64,000 bases of DNA. It comes from Erythrobacter sp. (GTDB lineage Bacteria > Pseudomonadota > Alphaproteobacteria > Sphingomonadales > Sphingomonadaceae). Positions 53,459-61,721 of the stretch are shown piece by piece. A program made the position numbers and the translations under genes. How positions within the stretch are numbered: the first letter of the stretch is position 1; each line of letters starts with the position of its first letter. The notes under the pieces are model-generated. The model was not told where the DNA came from. It saw only the letters and a program-made list of their open reading frames with translations, and searched no databases. The stretch lies in the NCBI GenBank assembly GCA_025698865.1, contig JAILWQ010000007.1:1-64000 (forward strand). The letters run 5' to 3'.

Positions 53459-53479
53459 AAACGAGAGAGACTCCCCCCC

Positions 53480-53991
53480 CTACGCCTCGATCTTCAGCAG
53501 CTTGATCGCGTTGCTGTCCATCACCTGCCCGCCCACGCGCTTGGTCGCGTAGAAGTGGACGAAGGGCTTGTTGGTGAAGGGATCGCGCAGGATCTGCGTC
53601 GCGCTGCGTTCGGCGATCAGATAGCCGTGGCGGAAATTGCCGAAGGCGACCGGGCAGGCGCCCGTGGCGATATCGGGCATGTCCTCGGCCTCGACCACCG
53701 GATAGCCGAGCAGGCGATCGGGTTGCCCCTCGACCAAGCCCGGCTGCCACAGGAACGCGCCCTCGCTGGTCTTGAGCTTGCGAATCTCGGCCAAAGTCGC
53801 CGAATTCATCACGAAGCTCGCGCCCTGGCGATGCCCGGCCTTGAGCGTGTGGATCAGATCGATCAGCCGCGTGTCGGGCGCGCCGCCGACCTGCGACCAC
53901 AGCCGCTCGCGATCCTCCGACATGGCCGGAACCTGATCGAGATCGACCCGGGCCGAGGCGCCCGCGAACCACGGCTCCAGCCCGTGCGTCA
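53480..53991 (-). pseudogene. Fused fragments of GTA portal (g3) and major capsid (g5) proteins
   Basis: One open frame joins two head genes. Near 53991-53880 it reads LTHGLEPWFAG and DLDQVPAMSEDRERLWSQVG, typical of the C-terminal part of RcGTA-like portal proteins. At about GAPDTRL it switches to the last 130 or so residues of the HK97-type capsid (LIDLIHTLKAGHRQGASFVMNS, FLWQPGLVEGQPDRLLGYPVVEAEDMPDIA, KRVGGQVMDSNAIKLLKIEA). Everything between (the rest of portal, protease, capsid N-terminus) is gone. An ATG at 53923 could start a 147-residue product. It cannot form a shell without the HK97 N-arm and most of the fold. Confidence 0.8.
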
Positions 53992-54303
53992 GACCGCGCG
54001 GGCGTCGATCCCCGCCGCTTCCGCCGCGGCGGTGACGTTGGAGCTTTCGGCGAGCGCGTCGAGGAAATGGTCGATCTTCTTCAGGCCGATCCGGCGCAGC
54101 CCCCTGCTCGCGGGCGGCGCGCTGGGGGCCTTGCTGGCCGTCGCATCCCAGGCGGCGCGGAAGCCCGCATGGTTCCTGCGGCGGTTGTAGGCCGTGCCCT
54201 TCGACACGCCGGCAGCGCGCGCCGCCGCCTCGATTCCGCCGCCCTTGCGCAGCGCCGCCAGGAATCCGGCGACCCACGCCGGTTCAGCCTTGCGATCCGT
54301 CAT
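53989..54303 (-). pseudogene. Truncated GTA terminase small-subunit-like protein
   Basis: The 104-residue frame holds a helix-turn-helix segment (EAAARAAGVSKGTAYNRRRNHAGFRAAW) and the start of a second one (KIDHFLDALAESSNVTAAAEAAGID), the usual pattern of phage and gene-transfer-agent small terminase or DNA-recognition subunits. It stops just where the second recognition helix should begin (ARAV then stop) and runs into portal sequence in another frame. The large terminase gene is missing entirely. I read it as the head-side end of a deletion. It has a GAAGG ribosome site next to its ATG. Confidence 0.7.
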
Positions 54304-54353
54304 CCTTCGACCCTTCCCGAAATGGCGCGTGTGCGATCCGTGCCGGACGGCAA

Positions 54354-54382
54354 AAGGGCGGCCCCTTGCGAGGACCGCCCTT
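54354..54382. terminator. Hairpin upstream of the GTA remnant
   Basis: AAGGGCGG (54354-54361) and CCGCCCTT (54375-54382) pair around a 13-base loop. On the minus strand it is followed by TTTT, like a terminator, but it lies before the first remnant gene in that direction, so it may belong to a lost gene or act as a transcription block in the leader. The neighbouring 54420-54490 stretch is AT-rich. Confidence 0.5.
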
Positions 54383-54536
54383 CCTGCCGTCTCCGGCGAC
54401 TCGCACTATCGCGATGTTTCGTTTATGTACCCAAAGAGCGTGACGATGTCAATTAAAAAGTGCCAGATAGGTTATATGATAGGATGCGCCCCGGCGCTTG
54501 CCTACACATCGCGCTCCGCCTAATCGCCACGCCATC

Positions 54537-55196
54537 ATGGTGATGAAACCGCTGCGCGCGCTCTACGACTGGACGATGGACAAGGCCGCGCATCCGCACG
54601 CCGTGTGGTGGCTGGCGCTGTTCTGCTTCATCGAGGCGAGTTTCTTCCCGATCCCGCCGCACCCGCTGCTCGGCCTGATGTGCCTTGCCGAACCGAAAAA
54701 GGCGCTGCGCTTTGGCACGATCGCCACGCTCGCCTCGGTGGTCGGCGGGCTGCTGGGCTATGCCATCGGCTGGGGCCTGTGGGACACGGTCGGCATCCAG
54801 ATCGTCGGCGCGCTGGGCATGGCCGAGAATTTCCCCGTCGCCGCGTGCTATCTGCGCGAATTCGACTGGGAGGCGATCGTGGTCGCCGGCGCCACGCCGG
54901 TGCCCTTCAAGCTGCTCACCATCGCCTCGGGCTTCGTGGCGATGAACCTCGTCACCTTCGTGCTCGCCAGCCTGGTGGGGCGGGGCATGATCTTCTTCAC
55001 CGTGGGCGTGCTGTTCCGGATCTTCGGCGCCCCGATCAAGCGCTTCATCGACAAGTATCTCGGCCTCGTCACCGCGGCCTTCGTGGCGCTGGTGATCGGC
55101 GGCGTGCTGGTCCTCACCATGGCCGGCCACGGCGGCGACGACCCCACCGACGCCTGCGCGGGCGCGACCTACGAGAGCCTGGGGCTGGAGGGGTAG
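54537..55196 (+). CDS. YqaA/DedA-family membrane protein
   Basis: The 219-residue protein has four to five membrane helices and the SNARE-associated/DedA-like core: FCFIEASFFPIPPHPLLGLM, GGLLGYAIGWGLWDTVG, VAGATPVPFKLLTIASGFVAMN and ASLVGRGMIFFTVGVL. The membrane-embedded Glu and Pro and the conserved Arg in GRG fit flippase-like DedA relatives that move undecaprenyl phosphate or phospholipid. YqaA subfamily by overall pattern. It follows an AT-rich promoter-like stretch. Confidence 0.88.
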   Translation: MVMKPLRALYDWTMDKAAHPHAVWWLALFCFIEASFFPIPPHPLLGLMCLAEPKKALRFGTIATLASVVGGLLGYAIGWGLWDTVGIQIVGALGMAENFPVAACYLREFDWEAIVVAGATPVPFKLLTIASGFVAMNLVTFVLASLVGRGMIFFTVGVLFRIFGAPIKRFIDKYLGLVTAAFVALVIGGVLVLTMAGHGGDDPTDACAGATYESLGLEG

Positions 55197-55261
55197 GGCC
55201 GGGGCCTAAAGGGACGTACGGCTTTCACCGGCCTTAAGGAACCTAGCGCGTACGAACGTAT

Positions 55262-55417
55262 CTAGCTGCTCAGCAAGATGCCCGCGGCCAGACCCGAGCA
55301 CATGGCTATGAACAAGCAGACCGCGGCGAATATCCAATCGAAGGGCTTGCTCGCTTGAGGTGGGGACCACAGCTGGCTGTCGAATTCATCAAGTCCGCGG
55401 AGGCGTCGTCGAGGCAC
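55262..55417 (-). CDS. Small single-span membrane protein, unknown
   Basis: The 51-residue protein starts at GTG (55417) with an AGGAGA ribosome site five bases upstream, overlapping the last 29 bases of the HNH gene. The N-terminus is basic (MPRRRLRGLDEFD). Residues about 26-49 form one hydrophobic helix (FDWIFAAVCLFIAMCSG, LAAGILL). The overlap and strong ribosome site suggest co-expression with the HNH nuclease. No family recognised. The helix might place the partner at the membrane or act as a toxin or antitoxin-like peptide; this is speculation. Confidence 0.6.
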   Translation of the reverse strand: MPRRRLRGLDEFDSQLWSPPQASKPFDWIFAAVCLFIAMCSGLAAGILLSS

Positions 55418-55859
55418 GGTTGTCTCCTAGAGTTGTGTCGTTCATCCGAAGAGCTTTGACGCACTTCGTCAGGTGAGCTTCGAGCGCCGTAAGATATTCA
55501 ATGCCCGCCTCTTGGCGGAATGTGATGAGGTCAACGCCCCCTTTAGAGCGGTTACAAGGCCCGCAAGCAAAGACCATGTTATGCAGGAGGTCGCTGCCTC
55601 CGTTCGCACGAGGTCGCAGGTGGTCTCTCGTGCATTGTTGAGAAAGAGGCTGTGGTGGCATCCAGACCTTACAGTGGAAGCAATGGCCACCCCACTGCTC
55701 GAAGGCGGTCTTGAGCGCGACAGCCGCGCCAACCTCCTTTTTATTCTTGCCGACAGTGTAAAGCGCCGTTCCGCAACCATCAAAGCGCGCAAACCGGATG
55801 GAATTGTAAGGCTTCGTCGAAAGCGGATGAGCCGCTATGAGGGCGTGCAGCGGGGGCAT
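55389..55859 (-). CDS. HNH endonuclease
   Basis: The 156-residue protein has a clean HNH/zinc-ribbon pattern: Cys60 and Cys63 (CFHC), the catalytic RDH with His80, Asn94 in LLHNMV, and Cys99 and Cys102 (ACGPCNRSKGG). The N-terminal 55 residues have no known domain. Stand-alone HNH proteins occur as homing nucleases, nicking enzymes near phage terminases, and in defence modules. Base composition is clearly lower in GC than the flanking chromosome, which suggests recent acquisition. A 51-residue membrane protein is encoded just after it. Confidence 0.85.
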   Translation of the reverse strand: MPPLHALIAAHPLSTKPYNSIRFARFDGCGTALYTVGKNKKEVGAAVALKTAFEQWGGHCFHCKVWMPPQPLSQQCTRDHLRPRANGGSDLLHNMVFACGPCNRSKGGVDLITFRQEAGIEYLTALEAHLTKCVKALRMNDTTLGDNRASTTPPRT

Positions 55860-55944
55860 CGGCGAAATCTAGCGAAAGAAGCCTAACGTCTGCTTTCCAC
55901 CCACATCAGCCCCCCACCGAAGCGACGTACCCAACCATAAGAAA

Positions 55945-55973
55945 ACGGGGCGGCACCTCGCGGCCCGCCCCGT
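55945..55973 (-). terminator. Terminator of osmC-like gene
   Basis: ACGGGGCGG (55945-55953) and CCGCCCCGT (55965-55973) pair perfectly around an 11-base loop. On the minus strand TTTTC follows, placing it 26 bases after the OsmC stop. Confidence 0.82.
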
Positions 55974-55998
55974 CTGCTCGGCATAAGTTTCCGGCCAG

Positions 55999-56430
55999 TC
56001 AGCCCTCGAACTGGGTCTCCAGCGTGATCTCGCAGGTCAGCAGCTTGGAGATCGGGCAACCCTTCTTGGCCTCGGCCGCCAGTTCTTCAAACTTCGTCTT
56101 GTCGAGGCCGGGGACACTCGCCCTGGTCGAGAGCGCGGACTTGGTCACGGTGAAGCCGTCGCCGTCCTTTTCGAGGCTGACCTCGGCCGAGGTCTCGAGC
56201 GTGCCGTCCTCGTGTCCGGCATCGGCCAGCTTGAAGGCGAGCGCCATGGTGAAGCAGCTCGCATGGGCGGCGGCGATCAGCTCTTCGGGGTTGGTGCCGG
56301 CCTTGTCCTCGAACCGGGTCTGGAAGCCGTAGGGCTGGTCCGAAAGCGCGCCCGACTGGGTCGAGACATGGCCCTTGCCGCCCTTGCCGAGGCCTTCGTA
56401 TTTCGCGCTGCCGGTCTTCGTGATCGTCAT
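55999..56430 (-). CDS. osmC: OsmC-family peroxiredoxin
   Basis: The 143-residue protein reduces organic hydroperoxides with two reactive cysteines, Cys59 (HASCFTMAL) and Cys125 (KKGCPISKLL). Start MTITKTGSAKYEG at the ATG 56430 with GAAGGA upstream; a longer in-frame start lacks such a site. The pattern fits OsmC rather than Ohr. It is likely monocistronic between two hairpins. Confidence 0.93.
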   Translation of the reverse strand: MTITKTGSAKYEGLGKGGKGHVSTQSGALSDQPYGFQTRFEDKAGTNPEELIAAAHASCFTMALAFKLADAGHEDGTLETSAEVSLEKDGDGFTVTKSALSTRASVPGLDKTKFEELAAEAKKGCPISKLLTCEITLETQFEG

Positions 56431-56492
56431 GGTGTGTCCTTCGATTCTTTTGGGGTTCACTCGAAAGACGGTTCAGGCGCGGGCGTGTTCCG

Positions 56493-58148
56493 TCAGATGC
56501 CGAAGGCCTTGAGCAGCGCGTCAAAAGTGTTCTCGAGGCCCGCGCGCACGCCCTTGCGCTGCCCGGCCATCGGCGCTTCCTCGATGATGAGGACACCCTG
56601 TCCGTTCGCATCCTCGTCGGCCACCCGGTCGCGGAACAGCGGTTCGCGGCCGAAGAGGTAGGGCTGGAAGGTCTCGTTGCGGCGGATCGCGTAGCCGGTG
56701 CGCGCCGAGAAGCCGAGCAGCTGGTCCTGCCCGAAGACGCGGCCCGCCCGCGCCGGCTCGACCCGAACGCCGCGTCCGCCCTTGACGATCAGCCCGGCGG
56801 GACCGTGGAAGACGAGGTAGCGGAACTGGAAGGTCAGCCAGGCATGGAGGCTGAACAGTCGCCAGCGGCTGCGGATCGCGAGCGGGCGGTCGATCGGCTG
56901 GACCACCGCGGCGAGCGCGCGCGGCTGGAGCACCAGCGCGGCGCCCGGCGCAAGGTCGATCCGCGCGATTTCGGCGAAGGGATCGGCGCGGGCCGAGATG
57001 CCGAACATCGCGCCCTCTCCGCGCGCGCGGGTGAGAAAGGCCATGCCGCTCGCCAGGCTGGTCAGCGGATCGCGCCAGCTGAGCAGCCATTTCGTCCGCA
57101 TGTCGGCGCCGCTCTGGCTCGACTGGAGGAAGCTTTGCCGCACGAGCAGCTCCTCGCCCGCACCGAGCTCGATCTGGAGCGAGGGGGCGGAGCGCTCGCT
57201 TGCCACGATCGGTTCGGGCACCGGCTCGCGCCCGGTGATGAGGCGGATCGGGGGGCGGCGTTCGGCCAGCGGGGCGAGCCCGAAATAGAACAGCGTGCGG
57301 ATGGCGAAGGGCATCAGCAGGATGCCGAGGAGGGCGAGGGCGGCGCGCCCCATCACGTCGCGCAGGGTCGTGTTCGATATGCCAGCGGCCGGGTCGGGCA
57401 GGATCGCGGCGGCGGCGTCTTCCAGCGCCGCGAGGCGCTGGCGGGCCGCGCTGGCGGCGCGGGCGGCGGCGAGCCCCCGTGTTCGCCGGTCGATCCGGTC
57501 GCGGGCCTCGGCGCAGCGCGTGTCGCGCCGCTCGGTCAGCGCCTGCCGCTCGCGCAGGAATATGGTGCGCAGGTTGCGCTCCAGCGGCTCCTGCCGGTCA
57601 AAGGTGGCGAGGGCGGCGCTCGCCTCGTTGCACAGCCGGCGGGAGGCGGCGATGGCGCCCTCGGTCGGGATGCGCGCGTAGTCGGCCAGGCGGTTCTCCG
57701 CCTCGGCCAGAGCGGCCTCGCGCGTGCTGCGCTCGCTCGCCGCTTCCAGCGCGGCGATCTCGGCGTCGAGCGCGGCGGCCTGCAGTTCCAGCCGCTTGCG
57801 ATCGAGAATGCGCGAGGGGCGGATGCGGTCGAGCCAGCCGCTCCCTTCCGCGAGGTCGGCCGTCAGCGCCGCCCGTTCGGCCCGCGCGGCGGCGAGGCGG
57901 CTTGCCACCGCCTCCGCGCTCGCCCCGCCGATCGCTTCGGTCCGGGCCTCGAGCGCGGCCTGCGCGGCGGCGCGCTCCTCGGCCAGCCGGTCGCGCACCT
58001 CGGCGACCGACATCGCGTCCTGCCGCAGATTCTCGCCCGAGAACTGCCCCGAGATCGCGGGCCAGGCGAACAGGTAGAACGCGATCGCCGCGCATAGCAG
58101 CAAATAGAGCAGCCCGGTGCGGCCCAGCCATCCGAGCAGCGGTTTCAC
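56493..58148 (-). CDS. Large envelope protein with coiled coil, probably in the Spt operon
   Basis: The 551-residue protein has a transmembrane helix at about 9-31, a long Ala/Arg/Glu-rich coiled coil (about 50-255), a second membrane segment (about 270-297, ALALLGILLMPFAIRTLFYFGL), and a C-terminal domain of some 230 residues (GAGEELLVRQSFLQSSQSG, HGPAGLIVKGGRGVRVEPA, TGYAIRRNETFQPYLFG) that looks beta-rich and resembles AIM24-like folds. Its start is 25 bases after the spt stop on the same strand, so it may help sphingolipid handling or envelope organisation; inference from position. No close family recognised. Confidence 0.7.
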   Translation of the reverse strand: MKPLLGWLGRTGLLYLLLCAAIAFYLFAWPAISGQFSGENLRQDAMSVAEVRDRLAEERAAAQAALEARTEAIGGASAEAVASRLAAARAERAALTADLAEGSGWLDRIRPSRILDRKRLELQAAALDAEIAALEAASERSTREAALAEAENRLADYARIPTEGAIAASRRLCNEASAALATFDRQEPLERNLRTIFLRERQALTERRDTRCAEARDRIDRRTRGLAAARAASAARQRLAALEDAAAAILPDPAAGISNTTLRDVMGRAALALLGILLMPFAIRTLFYFGLAPLAERRPPIRLITGREPVPEPIVASERSAPSLQIELGAGEELLVRQSFLQSSQSGADMRTKWLLSWRDPLTSLASGMAFLTRARGEGAMFGISARADPFAEIARIDLAPGAALVLQPRALAAVVQPIDRPLAIRSRWRLFSLHAWLTFQFRYLVFHGPAGLIVKGGRGVRVEPARAGRVFGQDQLLGFSARTGYAIRRNETFQPYLFGREPLFRDRVADEDANGQGVLIIEEAPMAGQRKGVRAGLENTFDALLKAFGI

Positions 58149-58173
58149 CGCGCCGCCTTTGACAAGGGGAGGC

Positions 58174-59436
58174 TCAGATGATGCCGACCGCTTTGCCGGC
58201 CTTTTCGAAGATCGCGAGGATCTCGCCCACTTCCTCTTCCGAATGTTCGGCGCAAAGCGAGCAGCGCAGCAGGGTCATGTTGGCGGGCGTTGCCGGCGGG
58301 CGCGCGAGATTGACGTAGAGCCCGCCCTTGATCAGCGCCTCCCACATCGCCGCGCCCTGTTCGAGGTCGGGCATGATCACCGCGATGATCGCGCTTTCGG
58401 GCTCCTCGGTGCCGAGCTGAAAGCCGAGGTCCTTCAGCCCCTTGTGCAGCGCCTTGGAATTCTCCCACAGATGCGCGCGTTTCTCGCCGCCATCCATCAG
58501 CTTGCGGATCGAGGTGCAGGCGGTCGCCACCACACTCGGCGGCAGGCTGGCGGTGAAGACATAGGGGCGACAGACCAGCCGCATGATCTCGAACTTGGGA
58601 TGGTTCGAGACGCAGAAACCGCCGACCGTGCCCACGCTCTTGGAGAAGGTGCCGATGATGAAATCGACGTCGTCGATCACGCCCGCCTGCTCCACCACGC
58701 CGCGCCCGTTTGCGCCGATGAAGCCCATCGAATGCGCCTCGTCGACCAGCACCATCGCGCCGTATTTCTTGGCGACCGCGACCATCTCCTTGAGCGGCGC
58801 GATGTCGCCGAGCATCGAATAGACGCCCTCGAGCACGACCAGCTTGCCCGCGCCTTCGGAAATGCGCTTGAGGCGCTTTTCCATCGCCTCGATATCGTTG
58901 TGCCTGAACGGCACGATCTCGGCATCGCCCAGCTTGCAGCCGTCCCAGATGCTGGCATGGCTGTCGATGTCGAGGACGATGTAGTCGCCCTTGCCCGCGA
59001 TCGTGCTGATGATCCCGAGATTGGCCTGATAGCCGGTGGAAAACACCATGGCGTGGTCGAAGCCGTAGAATTCGCGCAGCGCGTCCTCGACCTCGCGGTG
59101 GCCCTGATAGGTGCCGTTCAGCACCCGGCTGCCGGTGGTCCCGCTGCCGAAATCGCGCAGGGCCTGCTCGCCCGCCGCGATCACGTCGGGGTCGAAGGTC
59201 ATGCCCATGTAATTGTAGGTGCCGAGCAGGATCGTGTCGCGCCCGTTGCACACCGCCCGGGTGGGGGAGAGGACTTTCTCCATCACCAGGTTGAACGGGT
59301 CCTCGACGCCCTTCGCCAGCAGTCCCTCGCGCATGGCAATGACGGGGTCGAACTTGGAGAACAGATCGCCCGCCTTGCTCTCGTCGATCCGGGTCTCGTC
59401 CGCCGGGCGGTCCGGCTGGCTGATGCCTTCGCTCAT
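58174..59436 (-). CDS. spt: Serine palmitoyltransferase
   Basis: It condenses serine with an acyl thioester to 3-ketodihydrosphingosine, the first step of sphingolipid synthesis, and is a hallmark of sphingomonads. The 420-residue alpha-oxoamine synthase has the length I recall for the Sphingomonas enzyme. PLP site Lys266 in GTFSKSVGTVGG; His160, Asp232 and His235 in DSHASIW and VDEAHSMG; TGYQANLG. Its ATG overlaps the ACP stop by one base (TGATG). The dedicated ACP next to it probably delivers the acyl chain. Confidence 0.93.
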   Translation of the reverse strand: MSEGISQPDRPADETRIDESKAGDLFSKFDPVIAMREGLLAKGVEDPFNLVMEKVLSPTRAVCNGRDTILLGTYNYMGMTFDPDVIAAGEQALRDFGSGTTGSRVLNGTYQGHREVEDALREFYGFDHAMVFSTGYQANLGIISTIAGKGDYIVLDIDSHASIWDGCKLGDAEIVPFRHNDIEAMEKRLKRISEGAGKLVVLEGVYSMLGDIAPLKEMVAVAKKYGAMVLVDEAHSMGFIGANGRGVVEQAGVIDDVDFIIGTFSKSVGTVGGFCVSNHPKFEIMRLVCRPYVFTASLPPSVVATACTSIRKLMDGGEKRAHLWENSKALHKGLKDLGFQLGTEEPESAIIAVIMPDLEQGAAMWEALIKGGLYVNLARPPATPANMTLLRCSLCAEHSEEEVGEILAIFEKAGKAVGII

Positions 59437-59678
59437 CAGGCGGACCGCAGCTTGTGCACCGCGTCGACCAGCTGGCCGTAGGTCACGATCTCGGCCTGCT
59501 GGTTCATCGAGATGATGATGTCGAACTCGTCCTCGATCTCGGCGACGAAATCCATCACGGTCAGGCTGTCGAATTCGAGATCGTTCTGGAAGCTCGTATC
59601 CTCGGTGATCGTCACCCCCTTCTTGTTGAAAGGCTCGGCGATCTCGCGGATCTTGGCGTCGGTTTCGGCGCGGTCCAT
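59436..59678 (-). CDS. Acyl carrier protein paired with serine palmitoyltransferase
   Basis: The 80-residue ACP has the phosphopantetheine Ser38 in LEFDSLTVMDFVAEIE. It is divergent from housekeeping AcpP and directly coupled to spt, as in other sphingolipid-making alphaproteobacteria, where it supplies the acyl substrate. About 190 bases before it contain its likely promoter. Confidence 0.92.
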   Translation of the reverse strand: MDRAETDAKIREIAEPFNKKGVTITEDTSFQNDLEFDSLTVMDFVAEIEDEFDIIISMNQQAEIVTYGQLVDAVHKLRSA

Positions 59679-59871
59679 GTGGGTCGGGTCCTTGCTTGCC
59701 TGCGTTGTCGATTGTCTGCGTCGATTGTCTGCCGCGTGCAGGCGGGGCAGGTCCGGCGCTCGGGCCGATCCGCCCCCGCGCGCGGGGATGTTCCTTCACG
59801 CGGCCAAACGGCCTGCGCGGGCGCTTGTCAAGCCGATGGCCCTTTGCGGCCGCCTGAACGAGGCTGCCGGT

Positions 59872-60240
59872 TCAGGCCGGGAGCAGCTCGCGCACGGCGG
59901 CCATGAACGGCCCGATCGAGACCGGCTTGGCAAGATAATCCTCCGCCCCCGCGCCGCGGATGCGCTCCTCGTCGCCCTTGCCGGCATAGGCGGTGACGGC
60001 GAGCACCGGCGTGGTGGCGAGCGCGGGGTCCCCCTTGATCTGCGCGATCAGGTCGAGGCCCGAGACATGGGGCAGCTGGATGTCCATGATCACGAGGTCG
60101 GGCGCGAATTTGCGGGTCGTCGTCAGCACGTTCTGCCCGTCGGCCACCGGCACCACCTCGAAGCCGTTGGCCTTGAGCACGTCGCAGAACAGTTTGCGGT
60201 TGAGATCGTTGTCCTCGACAACCATTATACGCTTCGTCAC
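59872..60240 (-). CDS. divK: DivK-type single-domain response regulator
   Basis: The 122-residue receiver domain stands alone: acidic pair EDN near residue 9-11, phosphorylated Asp53 (VIMDIQLP), Thr in AVTAYAG and Lys105 in YLAKPVS. It is DivK-like by sequence (VEDNDLNRKLFCDVLKANGFEV), the polarity regulator that signals through DivL/CckA to CtrA. The start is GTG 60240. A DUF3572 gene diverges upstream, a common alphaproteobacterial pairing. No pleD beside it. Confidence 0.92.
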   Translation of the reverse strand: MTKRIMVVEDNDLNRKLFCDVLKANGFEVVPVADGQNVLTTTRKFAPDLVIMDIQLPHVSGLDLIAQIKGDPALATTPVLAVTAYAGKGDEERIRGAGAEDYLAKPVSIGPFMAAVRELLPA

Positions 60241-60354
60241 GCGACTGCTCCCGGCCCTGTCCGGCAGGCGCGTTAAGCCCTTCGACGGAGATAGACAATT
60301 CCACCTGGACCATCCGCCCCCAGCCGCTTTCCGCCCGAGACCCGCGACCCTTCG

Positions 60355-60603
60355 GTGCTGGCGCTCGAGGCGCTCGGCTGGGCGCTGGCCGACGGGGACC
60401 GCGCCGACCGGCTGCTGTCGCTGACCGGCCTCACGCCCGAGCGGCTGCGCCACGGGATCGAGGACCGGGCGGTGCAGGCCGCCGTGCTCGAATTCATCGC
60501 CAATCATGAACCCGATCTGGTGCTCGCGGCCGACGCGCTGTCGACCACGCCCGAGGCGCTGGTCGCCGCGCACCGGAGCCTCGAGGGCGGGAACGGGGCA
60601 TGA
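60355..60603 (+). CDS. DUF3572-family protein
   Basis: The 82-residue all-helical protein ALEALGWALADGDRADRLLSLTGLTPERLR... matches DUF3572, a small alphaproteobacterial family of unknown role often divergent from divK. The GTG at 60355 is the first good start after an upstream stop at 60292; a few more N-terminal residues are possible. Coupled to the HAD gene by ATGA. Confidence 0.8.
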   Translation: MLALEALGWALADGDRADRLLSLTGLTPERLRHGIEDRAVQAAVLEFIANHEPDLVLAADALSTTPEALVAAHRSLEGGNGA

Positions 60604-61253
60604 GCAATGCGAATGGCAATTCGGGCAACAGGCCGCTGATCGTCTCCGACTGCGACGAGGTGCTGCTCCACATGGTCGCGCATTTCCGCGACTGGCTGGC
60701 GGAGGAGACCGAGGTCGATTTTCTCATGGACGGCGCCGATTTCGGCAGCGCGGTGCGCCATCGCGGCACCGGCGACCCGGTCGATCAGGCGCAGGTGTGG
60801 AAGCTGCTCGGCCAGTTCTTCGACACGCAGATGGACCGCCAGCTGCCGATTCCCGGTGCAATCGAGGGGATCAACACGCTGGCGGAGCGGGCCGATGTCG
60901 TGATCCTCACCAATCTGGTGGATGCACGGCAGGAACGCCGCCGGGTCCAGCTCGAAAAGCTGGGGCTCGAGGCGCGCGTCTTCACCAATCAGGGGCCGAA
61001 GGGTCCGGCGCTCAAGCGCATTCTGGACGAATACCGGCCGAGCAAGGCGATCTTCATCGACGATCTGCCGCAGCACCATCTCTCGGCCCGCGAGACGATC
61101 CCCGACATCACCACGCTTCACCTGTGCGGCGAGCCGCTGCTCGCCCCGCATATCGACTGCGCCCACAAGGCCGGCCACGCCGACGCCCGGATCGACACCT
61201 GGGACGAGGCGCTGCCCTGGCTCGAGGCCCAACTGGAAAAGGAACCCGCATGA
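60600..61253 (+). CDS. HAD-superfamily hydrolase
   Basis: The 217-residue protein shows the HAD motifs VSDCDEVLLHMV (motif I, with the nucleophile Asp in the DCDE arrangement), VILTNL (motif II), the Lys in GPKGPALKRIL and FIDDLPQHH (motif IV). It is probably a small-molecule phosphatase of unknown substrate. It overlaps DUF3572 upstream and the RidA-like gene downstream, both by ATGA. Confidence 0.83.
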   Translation: MSNANGNSGNRPLIVSDCDEVLLHMVAHFRDWLAEETEVDFLMDGADFGSAVRHRGTGDPVDQAQVWKLLGQFFDTQMDRQLPIPGAIEGINTLAERADVVILTNLVDARQERRRVQLEKLGLEARVFTNQGPKGPALKRILDEYRPSKAIFIDDLPQHHLSARETIPDITTLHLCGEPLLAPHIDCAHKAGHADARIDTWDEALPWLEAQLEKEPA

Positions 61254-61708
61254 CCATCGCCCAACGACTGACCGATCTCGGCATCGAACTGCCCAAGGCG
61301 GCCGCCCCGGTGGCGAGCTACCAGCCGCTCGTCGTCCATGGCGACATGGCCTATCTCTCGGGCCAGCTGCCCTTCATCGACGGGGAACTCGTCACCGGCA
61401 AGCTCGGCAAGGATGTCGATCTCGACCGCGGACAGGCCGCGGCGCGCGCGTGCGGGCTGATGATCGTCGCCCAGCTCGACGCGGCGGGCCTGCTCGAACG
61501 GGTCGAGCGGATCGTCAAGCTCGGCGGCTTCGTCGCCAGCGTGCCCGAATTCACCGACCAGCCCAAGGTGGTGAACGGCGCGTCCGACCTCATGGCCGAG
61601 ATCTTCGGCAATGCCGGCAAGCACGCCCGCAGCGCGGTCGGCGTGCCGGTCCTGCCGCTGAATGCCGCGGTCGAAGTGGATGCGATCATTGCCCTCAAGG
61701 GCGCGTGA
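61250..61708 (+). CDS. RidA/YjgF-family protein
   Basis: The 152-residue protein has SGQLPFIDGELVTGKLG, NLRV-like LGGFVASVPEFTDQPKVVNGAS and the C-terminal VGVPVLPLNAAVEVDAIIAL. RidA proteins hydrolyse reactive enamines such as those from serine dehydratase; this longer form belongs to a Rid subfamily (YjgH/RutC-like) with uncertain substrate. Coupled by ATGA to the HAD gene. Confidence 0.86.
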   Translation: MTIAQRLTDLGIELPKAAAPVASYQPLVVHGDMAYLSGQLPFIDGELVTGKLGKDVDLDRGQAAARACGLMIVAQLDAAGLLERVERIVKLGGFVASVPEFTDQPKVVNGASDLMAEIFGNAGKHARSAVGVPVLPLNAAVEVDAIIALKGA

Positions 61709-61721
61709 TCGTCCTTCTAAT

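Noticed and set aside
48110..54303. An inducible prophage
   Set aside because: There is no integrase, repressor, lysis or replication gene, and the gene types and order match RcGTA-like clusters, with packaging genes missing.
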